This document shows, piece after piece, positions 11,774-23,700 of a stretch of 64,000 nucleotides of DNA. Positions within the stretch are counted from its first letter, which is position 1, and the number at the start of each line of letters is the position of its first letter. The stretch is from NCBI RefSeq assembly GCF_022539315.1, contig NC_066328.1:2092621-2156620 (forward strand). The letters run 5' to 3'. The notes beneath the pieces were generated by a model. That model searched no databases and was not told the origin of the DNA. It was given only the letters and a program-made list of their open reading frames with translations. Source of the DNA: Serinus canaria. Taxonomy: Eukaryota > Chordata > Aves > Passeriformes > Fringillidae. A program made the translations under genes and the position numbers.

Positions 11774-14700
11774 GTGAGTGGCATTCCTTCACCTCCTGGA
11801 GTAGCAGAGGAGGTGCTGAGTGCTGCCTGCTCCAGGTGGAAGTGTCCACTTCCAAGGTGGGGCATGTGGGGTGATGACAGAGTCAGCAGGCAGGGGCAGA
11901 ACAAGTGGAATCATGACAACTTTGAAGGATTGCTGTGGAATGTTCCTCTGGGAAATGTTCTGTGGAAAGTTCCTCTGTGGAATGTTCTTCTGGGAATGTT
12001 CCTCTATGGGATGTTCCTCTGGGAAATGTTCTGTGGAATGTTCCTCTGGGAATGTTCTGTGGAAAGTTCCTCTGTGGAATGTTCTCTGGGAATGTTCCTC
12101 TATGGGATGTTCCTCTGGGAAATGTTCCTCTGGGAAAGTTCCTCAGGGAAATGTTCTACTGTGGAATGTTCCTGTGGGAAATGGTCCCATGGGAATTTTC
12201 CTCTGTGGAATGTTCCTCTGTGGGATGTTTATGGGATTATCCTCTGGGTAATGTTCTTCTGGAAATGTTCCTCTGGGAATGTTCCTGTGGGAAATGGTCC
12301 CATGGGAATGTTCCTCTGTGGAATGTTCTTCTGGGAATGTTCCTCTGGGAAATGTTCTGTGGAAAGTTCCTCTGTGGAATGTTATGTGGAAAGTTCCTCT
12401 GTGGAATGTTCTTCTGGGAATGTTCCTCTATGGGATGTTCCTCTGGGAAATGTTCCTATGGGAAATGTTGTGTATAATGTTCCCCTCGGAAATGTTCCTC
12501 TGGGAATGTTCCTGTGGGGAATGTTCCTCTATGGGATGTTCTTCTGGGAATGTTCATATAGGAATGTTCTGTGGAATGTTCCTTTGTGGAGTGTTCCTCT
12601 GTGAAATGTTCCCCATGGAGTGTTCCTCTGGGAAATGTTCCCCTGGGAAGGTTCCTCTGTGGCATGTTCCTCTGGGGAATGTTCCTCTGGAGAATGTTCC
12701 TCTGGGGAATGTTCCTCTTGGAATGTTCCTCTGAGAATGTTCCTCTGGGGAATGTTCCTCTGGGGAATGTTCCTCTGGGAATGTTCCTCTGGGGAATGTT
12801 CCTCTGTGGAATGTTCTTCTGGGCTGTGGGTTGTTCCCCCTGCAGAGCTGAGCATTGACCCCAGCCAGCCCCTGAGTGCTGGGCACTCCCAGAGCAGGTT
12901 TAGGTTTCCTTTTCCTGCTGCCAGCCCTGCCTGGGCACACAGAGCTGTCCCAGCACCAGGGCAGTGCTGGCTGAGAGCAGACTTGGCCAGAGGGCTCCTC
13001 CCAGCCACTCCTCATGGAGGTGAGTGTTCCTGCTGGCTGTGCCCCCTCACACACAGGGGGTGTCCTGCCAAACCAGAGTGTCCTGTCGGGCCCAGTCTGG
13101 CTCTGTGTTCAGAGTGATTCTTTTTGACACATCACAACTCTCCCAGATGAAAACTCACAGCTTAAAATCCTCTCTGCTGTCAGCAAGCTTCTCAATAGGA
13201 ACCACATTTGCCTCCCTGCATTTGTTTGATTTAATGGACCTGAAAAATGGGAATGCAATTAAAATTTGGGGGGTTTTTTGTTTTCTTTTTTCCTGAACTA
13301 CTTCTTAATGAGGATCAGAAGGGAATTAATGACCTCTTGAGACTGTAGAAAGCTCACAAACCAGATGCTGCTCTTTTTGAGCCAAACACCAGCCAGAACT
13401 TCATCATGAACTACCACTGGGAATTTAATATTGCAGTCTGAGCATTTTTATTTGATACTTGGAGAAAAGTTAATTCTCAGGATCAAAGGGAGAGTTCCTG
13501 AAAGCTAACTTGAGTAAAGACATAAAAGTTGCACTTCACAGTTTGTTTGGTGGCTCAGATTTTCAGAGCAAACTCATGAAAGAGGAAATTCACTGATTTC
13601 TGCCCATCTTCGATCTCATATCAATGAGGTAAAGAGTGAAGAAGTTTCAGCTGAAATATAGGATTTGTAACATAAATTACAAGCAGGTGGAATTATTTCA
13701 AGGATTTATTTGCATGAAAAAGTCCAAGTCCTGCTGTCTTGAGAATTTTTGGGGTAAAAAAGTTCAACAGGAGGTGGACATCAGTCCCCAGTAATTGGCA
13801 GTGTGAGGTATAACATGAAAATTTGCTGCCCTGCTTTGTCCTTGTCTGTGGATTTTCAGCTGGAAAACTGCTCTGTCATTTTCCATCTCTTAAAAGGAAC
13901 TTTACTTTTCAGTGACTGATTTAACTGCCACCTAAAAATGTGATTATTACTTTTAATGACCTCAAATATTACCATAATACTTCTTAATTCAAGTACCAAA
14001 GTGTCATAATTAGCATTTCTTCTAGTGAGAAGAGCACCAGGATCCTGCTTCCCTGAGCTGCCTCATTTATTGCCTGTCCCATCACCTTGGCAAATCCTCT
14101 CATCTCTGTCAGCTCCACCCTGCCTTGGTCTGTGAAACTCTGCAGGGATGCAGCTGACTGGAAATTTGCCTCTCCAGGGCTGTTTTCCAGTCAGGAGCAC
14201 AGAAGGTCATTAATGGAATGTTTAAAGCTCCCCAAGACCTCAGTCTGCTCACACTTAACAACCTGAGCTCTCCCCTTAGAGCAGACCCCCCCCCTTGTAA
14301 TTAATTAAATGCTGCCCTTTAAACAATTCAAACCCAAGAGATTTGCTGTGCTGAGAGAATGCAGGAGTTGGTGTTTTCCATGGCACAGTTTGTTTGCAGA
14401 GCAGCTCTGTTACCCCAAAAATTCTCAAGACAGCAGGACAGGACTTGGACTTTTTCATGCAAATAAATCCTTGAAATAATTCCACATTCTTGTAATTTAC
14501 TTTACAAATCCTATATTTCAGCTGAAACTTCTTCACTCTTCCTCATCCCAGGGAAAATGCAAATTTGGCACAAGAGGAAGCACAGACAGAGCAGCAGGGT
14601 GGGCTCAGCACCTCTGAGCAGCTTTGCCCAGCCTCCCCCAGGGTTAATCCTGCCCCTCACACCAGGAACAGGAATCACCTGAGGGATGAGAGCATTGCCA

Positions 14701-17700
14701 GGGTCCTGCAGCTGGACCTGGCAGGGATTTTATCAGGCCAGCTGTGAGGAAATGGTGAGAGGTGCTGCAGCCTTTCAGCTCTTTGGAGTCTGGTGCTGCA
14801 TGCTCCTGAGAGGATGTGCCCTGGAAGGAGCCAGGGAGGGAAGAGTAGAGAAGGACTTCACCATCACAAGCATCTTTGTGAAGCAGGTTTTTGGAGGAAA
14901 GAACATTTCACAGAATCCCAGACTGCTTTGGGTGGGAAGGGACCTTAAAGCTCATCCCACCCCACCCCTGCCATGACAGGGACACCTCCCACTGTCCCAG
15001 GTGCTCCAAGCCCTGCCCATCCTGGCCTTGGGCACTGCCAGGGATCCAGGGGCAGCCACAGCTGCTCTGGGCACCCTGTGCCAGGGCCTGCCCACCCTGC
15101 CAGGGAACAATTCCTTCCCAATTTCTTGTCTAAATTGATCTTCCTAAGGTTTAAAACCATCACTCCTTGTCCTGTCACCATAGACTCTGCTGAATACTTT
15201 ATTCTTCCACTTAACAGTTTTGAGTAATGCCCCTCACACAAAGCAAGGTGCTTTTATCCAAAGTTTTATTCCATCTTCAGTTTGTTTGGAAACTTTGGAC
15301 TATGTGGTCTGGGCCTTCCACCCTGCATACACCAGGATGGTTGAAGTGGGCCCTGCTCTGCCTTGGTTTTGCTCACACAGCAGCTTCTGGATGGAGGGAT
15401 GAGCTCCTTCTGTGCTCAGGGCAAGCTGGGCAGGCTGGCCTGGCTCTCCCACTCTGCCAGGGCTCCCTGGCTGCTCCTGGAATGTTGAGTGAGCTGCCTT
15501 GGAACAGGTTCATTGCTTCCCTCCTCAGAGGGGCTGCAGGGCAGGTTCTCTCCTAAGAGCTGAAATGAGAGATGCAGGACTCCAGGGGCTCTCCAGAATG
15601 CAGTTTATTGTATCCAAGCTGTTCCAGCAGTCCAGGGCTGTGGGTGACAGAGCTGTGCCCACAGCTGTCAGCTCCAGCTGCAGGCAGCCCTGGAGACCCT
15701 TTGGTTTTGGTTACAATGCATTCTATACTTTTCTTTGCTGAGCACCTTAACACAGTAGAACCAATCTATCCCTGAACTATTACCTATAGCCTGTCATAAC
15801 TACTCTAATTCCCATATTCATGTAACCATTCTCCAATCACTCACAGTCAGTACATTACAGTTTAAGCTAGAAGTTGTTATTCAGTTTTCTTACAGTAGAA
15901 ATTTCTAAGACTTTTTTTCTACTTCCACATCAGCAGGCTTGTTTGCCTGTGCTTTCCTTCTGCTTGGTAAAAACTTCTTGTTTGAGGTGGGTTTATCCTT
16001 TGCTCTAAGTCATACAAACCCCTTTAACTCACACACCCTTTGCTCCTTGGTTATCCACTCAGACTGGCTCAGCAATTCTTTTCTTCTACATCAAAACTTG
16101 CTTCCATCTCTATTCCTTCATCAGACTCTACGTTTAAAAATCTTTCTGCTAAGCACACACATCTGTGAGACTTTCTTGTCAAACTTTCATCCTTCCCAAC
16201 ACTCTCCCTCTGGTAACACTGCCCCTGGGAGCTGGACAGCACTTAGTGAGCCTTTCCCAACACTGTGGGCTGTGGGTGGTGGTAAATTTGTTGCCATTAA
16301 TTGATGATAAAAGTCAGCATCCTTCCTGCCCTGTGAGCTCTGTTACTCTCATCTACCCACAGCATTGATCAGCTCTCTCATTGTCTGGGTCCCCTGACCT
16401 TATCTCCTGCTAATTTGGAAGAAGGGTTCCAAATTAACATTTCAGTGAAGCTGCAGGAGTTTTGGAGAGCTCTCAGTTGAGTTTCAGGCTGAGAAGCCTA
16501 AATTCTGTTTCTCATAAAGGAGAGCTGTGGGATGGAGGTTGAGTTGTGCAGGTCTGTGTTAAGAATAAAAAAAAGTCCATGGATATGGTACTCACATAAA
16601 ACTGGCAACATTGTTTAGTGTTACTGGTCAAAAGTCTGGTGGGGTTGTAGGGGTTTTGGGGGTTTTTTTTGTGTTTTTTGGGGGGGAAGATTTTGGGTTT
16701 TTGGGGGGGTTGTTTGGGGTTTTTTTGGGGGGGTTGTTTGTTTGTTTTGGAATTTTTTTTTCCTTCCACACATGTCAAGTCAGCTTTTGTCTCTGACAGA
16801 GCAGCTCCATAAAACCATTGCACCAAAAAAAAACCCAAATAACAAAAAACCAACACTAAATTGTCTGAAATACTGTTCTTAAACAACATAAAGATTTTGA
16901 ACTCATGCTACAGATCAGGCTCTGAGAATTATCTGCCTGATGAAATTGCACATCATTAAGTATTTGCAGCAGTATAAAAATGTCTTTTGTGCTGAGCAGG
17001 GAGGAAGTTGTTATTTTTCTAATCTTTGCTTGGCAGAAGATGCTCTTGGAGAGGCTGATGCAGGCAGTGATGTCTCACACATCTGCTGCCCCTGTGCCGC
17101 ATCCAGGACTGCTGCCATGTAACAAATCCAATTGCCTGAAACTTGTTAATGTCAAAGTGACACTTGGAACATTGTCTCAGACACTGCTTGGAGAAGGCTG
17201 GAGATGGCTCTGCTGTCAGGTGTGGGTACTGGATGCTCTGGTGCTGGATTGTGGGAGAGGAGAGGCCAGGGAAAGTCACTGACCACAGCAGAAATTCAAT
17301 TTATTCTTCAGGTTTATCCAAAATTGCAAAAACTTTGTTGAGCTGAAAGGAGCAACCTGGAATGTTTCTAGACTGAAATATTTTTTCAGACTCTTCAGCT
17401 TATTGCATTTACAGATCTTTCTTTTTCACTTTTTTACACACTTTTCCTAATGCATTTTCTCACATTCTTTAAGAGCTTTTTATCAATTTAAAACAAGACA
17501 ATGCAGAATTCCAGAATACCAGAGTGGTTTGGGCTGGAAGGGACCTTAAAGCTCATCTCATCCCACCCCCTGCCATGGGCAGGGACACCTCCCACTGTCC
17601 CAGGTGCTCCAAGCCCTGCCCAGCCTGGCCTTGGGCACTTCCAGAGATCCAGGGGCAGCCACAGCTGCTCTGGGCACCCTGTGCCAGGGCCTGCCCACCC

Positions 17701-20700
17701 TGCCAGGGAACAATTCCTTCCCAATATCCCATCCAGCCCTGCCCTCTGGCAGTGGGAGCCATTCCCTGTGTCCTGTCCCTCCATCCCTTGTCCAAAGTCT
17801 CTTTCCACCTTTCTTGTAGAAATATATATGAATTGTGTTTTTTAAAAAGTAAAATATTTTGTTTTGACAGTATAAAAACAGAAACACTTTGATTTATTCA
17901 AGATATTTCCTTTCTTTCTTTTGGCCACTGCTGTGCCCAGGATTAATTTAAATATGGGGAAGAATTTGCTGTAAAACTGAAATTTTCAGTGCCTGTGCCA
18001 CTTTCTGTTGTGCTGCTCCAGTCAGCCCACCCTGCACCCTCCTGCTTGGTCTGTGCAGTGAATAAACATTGATTTCCCCAGCTTTTGGAAATCTGCACTG
18101 CTGGAATCTTGTTCAGCAATAACCACAGGATTTAACTGATGCTCCTGGGTGCACCCTTTCTGCTCCACAGCTGATGCTTTAAAATCTGCCAGCAGACCAA
18201 CAAAAAGCCCCATTCAGCAGCTGTGGAGTTGGAGGGGTGACTCCTGGATGGTTCCTGGGTGATATTGCTGGTGCCTGGACCATCCATCTTCTTGTGAGAG
18301 ACACTTGGAACTGGTCCACAGGAGCTTTGTGTGGTGCTTGGTGGGTAATTGCAAATTCATGACCTAATTTAATAGCGCTTGGATGGATTTTTGGCTTGTA
18401 AGACTGTTAGAAATAATTCTGGTCACCAGATATGACCTCTTGATCAAATGGGCCCAAAAATAACCTAACTGCTCACTCCTGCTAGGACTCCAAATCCCAG
18501 TTCAAGTGGAGCTTGTCATCCTGAGTTAATTTTAATTGTTTCAAGTGGCTGACACCTCTTGGTTCCCCAGGCAGTGGTTAATCATCCTCACTGATAAATT
18601 GGGAGTTTGGGTTCTGTAGCTGGACCAGGCTGGATGGACTTGGAGCAGCCTGGGTTACAAAGTCCCTTGCAACCCAAATTATTCCAGAATTCTGTGACCT
18701 TCAAATGACCATGCAAGGTAAATCAGTGCACTTAGAGCTGCCTCTCCAACCTTGTTGTTCTGAGTGTTGCTGTTGCTGCCCTGTTTTTGGCTGCACAGCT
18801 CTGAACATCCCAAGTTTTCCATGGAATTCCCAGCAGTTACATCTCAGTACCTGGCTGAATTCTTCTCAGAGATGGCTGAGAGATCTCAGTTTTGTGCTAA
18901 GGACAAAGGACCTTCCCTCCAGATATTTTTCTATCCAAGCTTTTCTGTCCAAGCCTTTCTTTCCCTTCAGCCTGCAGAGCTGTGGGTTTAGGAGTGTGGT
19001 GGCTGAGCCAGAGCCTGGTGCTGTGGGTTTGGTGTGACAGCAGGGTGGGTTTGGCAGAGCTGAGGCTTTCAGTGGGCACTGGGCTTCACTCTCCTTCAAA
19101 ACACATCAAAATCCCCAGTCCCACCCCCTTTGGGTTTTGCTGTTCCCTTATTTCATGCTGTTTATTCACTGGATTTCACTTGGGATCAAGTGGCTGTCAC
19201 TTGCCCATTTGATTGTTCTCCTGATGTGTTCTCACCCAAACCAGCATCCTGCTGGGTGCAGTAATTGCTGTAGAGCAGTGCCTGTGTTTGCCAGGCAGTG
19301 ATTTTCTGAAATTGGACACACTGCACAGCACTTACAGCTAATTCCAGAGCATATCAATAAACAATGGCCACTGTGCTCATTATCCTCACCACAGTAACTT
19401 CTTATTTTACAGCTGGATACCTTTACTTGAATATTGATGCAAACTACCAAATCTGCACTGAAATCACTGCTAGGTTATTAAATCATGGTGCTTTGCCTTC
19501 AAGCATTGCAAATTACAAGAAATTAAATCATTTCAATGTAGTATTATCTGTCCAGGTATCAGCTCTGGTTTTTTTCTGGGAGCAGTGGGAGCAGGAACAA
19601 AAATCCCACCTTTGGAGATCAGTGGAACCAGGATGTATTTTTTGTGGCTGGACAGCTTTAAAGGAAGCTAATTTAGTTGACTGAAACCCATCTTTATGAA
19701 ATAGAAATGTTGAAATGAAGGGCAAGTGGGGTTTAAAATCCCAATATATCTTCTCTCAGGCTGATATTTGGAGTGTTTTCTGTGCAGCAGAGGCAATCAC
19801 AGCATGGGGAGATGGGCCCAGCACAATTTACAGACTTGTTCTGCTGATTACCTTTTCATAATAAAAATACAAGAGCTGCTTAAAACCTCAGTCTGGAGCT
19901 TCTGCAAGCTGTCAGCTTGGCCTCAATTGGGGCACATGGATTGCTGAATAATAATAAATAAGTCTGTTGTGAGAATTCCAATAATCCTGGTGTAAACCCA
20001 TCTAAATCTCATAAGCCAGCTCCATTCAGTGGGTTCTGTACTCCATGTACAAGCACATGGCAAGTTGTGGTTGATTATCTTCATTGCTTTATGCTGATCC
20101 TGAGAAAAATCTGGGTTTTTTTCCTAAGGAATGTTCCTTGTCTCTTCAAAAGTGATTGTAGTTGGCTGTGCAGTGGTACACAAATGAGATTGTGGCTTCT
20201 TCTAGGGCAATAAGTCTTTTTGCATGTTGTTAAATGAAACTTTCTGAGCTGTCACTTTTTATGAATACTTTTTAAGAATTTAAGAATATTTTGGTGAGAG
20301 CTGGGCACACTGGGTGTAGAGTGAGGGCTTGGTGTGGAACACTGCCTAGGACAGGTCACACTGGGCTGGTGTTTAATTTAATCCTGATAAAAAGCCTGTA
20401 CTGAGCTTCTCTTTCTCTTGTATATTTGAAAACTTTCTTAGCACTGTGCTCTGGTTCTGTGTCCTTGGGATTTAGGCTCAGCACAATTCAGCTCAGCTGA
20501 TAATTCAGGTTGTACATGGGCAGAGCTGGGCTTGGTGATAGCAGCCTTGGGCTGGACTGGAGCAGTATATTTGGTTTTGGGGAGTGAAAAAAGTCCCTTT
20601 CAAGAGGGAGCAGGAGGCTTGGAGGCAGGAGTTTGGATATTGCTGAATTTGCAGCTGTCACTTCTCTGAGCCCCTGGCAGGAGTTCAGTGCAGTGATGCT

Positions 20701-23700
20701 CTGAGCTGGGCTCTGTGCTCCAGGATTGCAGCCAGCCTGGTCAAGGGAAACCCAAACTCTTGCCATGGATCCATAACAGGATTTATTTCAAAGTCACAAC
20801 TCAGCAGGAAAAGTGCTCTACTGTGGTTATTGGGAAGAAACTCTTCCCTGGCAGGGTGGGCAGGCCCTGGCACAGGTGCCCAGAGCAGCTGTGGCTGCCC
20901 CTGCATCCCTGGCAGTGCCCAAGGCCAGGCTGGGCAGGGCTTGGAGCAGCCTTGGACAGTGGGAGGTGTTCCTGGACATAGCAGGGAACAAAATGGGCTT
21001 TGAGGTCTCCTCCAAGCCAGGCCATTCCATGACATGCTGGGAGTTCAGGTGATGAATTGATATTTTCATTTGGCTGGAAAGGCAGTCCAGGTTTTTTTAA
21101 GGCACAGGGAAGAATTTCTTCCCCCTGTCCCATCCCACCTTGCTGTCTGGCAGTGGGAAGCTGTAGCTCCCTGCTCAGCTGGCAGCTCATGCTCAGGAGA
21201 GCCCAGACAGGAGCAGGAATCACAGCTGGGCATGGAATGGGAAAGTAATCCCTGCAGCATCCTCAGCTCTGGGCAGTGCTGCTGCCTAACAGGAATGACA
21301 AACCTGAAAGGGAGCAATTGCTGCTAAAAATAAAATAAGTAACCAAGAAGGAGGGAAAAAAACCCACAAAATAAGAATGAGGGTATTTTAGTAGCAGTAA
21401 GAGCCATCACAGATATGATAAATTCATTCTTTAATATATTGAGCACAAACTTGGATCCTTTCTGGAAGCTCCTCATGGTTCCTCCTAAGGAGTTTGCTCA
21501 TGCAAGGCTGAACAAAACCTCAGTTTCCTAAAGGCCAAGCAAACAGAAGCAGCATCCAGGTCACACAGCAGTGAGTGATTCCCTCACTTGCCAAAGAAGA
21601 AAGTGCAAATAGAAATTGTAGCTAACTCTGCTGGAGCCTTGTAATCATACCAGGCTGGCAGATACTTCCCTTGCCATTATTATTTTCTCATTAACTTAAT
21701 ATTGCAGTGAAAAAGAGGATGGGAAAATGTCAAATATTTGTATATTGTCTGATAATTAAATACTGCAAAGATGTGTCAGCTCATTACTAATCCTAATTAA
21801 AGTAGTTATTTCCATTTTCAGCTTGGACATGTGTGTAATTAAATGTACCTGGGAAAGAATTGCCTATTTTCTCTAAATAATCAGCAGCAAATGTTGCTGT
21901 GCTGGGTCCTCCCTTGGGGTCCTGTTGGGTTTGTCCTGGCACTGGACTGGGAGCTCTGCTTTGGATGGGGAGAAGCAAACAAAGGCAGATGATGAAAATA
22001 TCTGAAGAAGTTCCTGGTCTTTGGAAGCTTCCCTGTCTCTCCAGCATCTTGGCTTTGGCTGGAGCTGCATTCCTTTATCTGGAGATGTGGGACTGGGCTT
22101 ATCTGGAATTAAATGAAAGGCAAATAGTCCAAGGAGATGGGTTTTGACATTGCTGGTGTCAGGGTAAAACCTGGATGATAAACACACATTTCCCAAATGC
22201 TTTCAAAGAGTTTTATCTTTAAATCACTCGCTGAAGTAGCAGCTGCTCTTCATGCCCAGAGGGGGTGTTTAAGGAGCACCTTTATGGTACAGCCTGGGAT
22301 TGTCCCAGGGCTCTTGTCTCCAGTGGGGGCTGCCTTGGCTCTCCCTTGCTGAAGGATTTCTCCTTGGGATGTGGAGGTTGGCCATTTCCCTGAGCTGGAA
22401 CTCTCCATTCCTCTCGGGCTGGAGCAAAGGTAGAACTGCTGCTGTCTCCTGTATCCACCTGCTGCTCTGGGCTGGGGCTGCTCTGGCTGATGTTAACAGC
22501 TGCCTTTGTGTTTCACCAGGTAATGATGACTCTGACATAGAAATCCAGGAGGATGAAGGCTCTGACAGCGAGGGGGATTTGCAGATCACGAGGCACCAGA
22601 TCAGCACAGAAACTCTCCTGCCAGGTATCCTCACCCCTCCTGAGCTGCCCTGAGCCACAAGGATGTGCTGGAATTACCTGAGTAGCTGCAAATGTGAGAA
22701 GCCCCTGTCACCCTTCAGGATCTGGGCACTGCTCAGCTCTCAGGAGCTGCAGGAGGATTAAAGCCCTGTGGGAACAGCAGTGCTTCCAGGGGAGCAAATG
22801 CAGGATTATTTACTGGGAAAAACAATGACTGTGTGGGGAAAATCCTGCCTTGCTATTGCCTTCCACATTCCTGAAGCAGTTCTGTGCAAAGCCTTAGGGA
22901 GGCAATCCCATTTCTTTTTGCAAAACATTTATTTCCCTGTAGCTCTTGCACCTGTTTCAGCTGAGAAACCTTCAGTGAGTCAGTACAGCCACCTGCACTG
23001 CCTTGGCACAGGTGGAGCACACCTGAGCTGCTGCTCCCAGGGAGGGATGTCAGCCTTTTGTCCTTCTGTCCTTCTGTCCTGCTCCCTGGGGAGTGCAACT
23101 GCAGCCTCTGCTCCCACTGCTCACAAGCAGCTCAGAGAAATTGCTGGGTGAGGGTCTGTGCTTCACCCAGGTGGGAAAAGAAATGTTCTACTTAGTCTGG
23201 AGTGGAGCAAACACAGCCAGGAAATCAGGGCAGTTCTTCTAGTTAGCAAAATAAGGGATTGTGAGCTGCGAGCACAGAGCTCTGGGCTCTGGAGAAAGTG
23301 CCTGTGGGGGGTTCCACGTGCCACCACTGCTGCTGGAAGCTGTTCCTTACATAAACTGCAAACATGTGGGGTTTTGTAAGTGCAGTTCTGCTTTCCCCTC
23401 TCTGACTGACACCAGGGAGAGAAGCTGATACTCTCAACTCAGTGTAATTCAAGCATTTTTATCCTCCCTTCCTCTGTTTCTCTTGAAAATTGAAAAGTCT
23501 TGTTAAATGCTAGAAACACTGATATTCTCTAAGGAATATTTTACATTGGCATTTCTCAAGGAAAGGTTTGTACACAGGTTTTGGAGCTTTGGAAGGGACC
23601 CTGTAGCTGTCTGTGATGCTTCATCTCAGAGAACACCATAACCTGAGTCCCTGCTGCTCTTAATAGCAGTTTTGAGTTTAAAGTTGTAGATATTGCTGCC

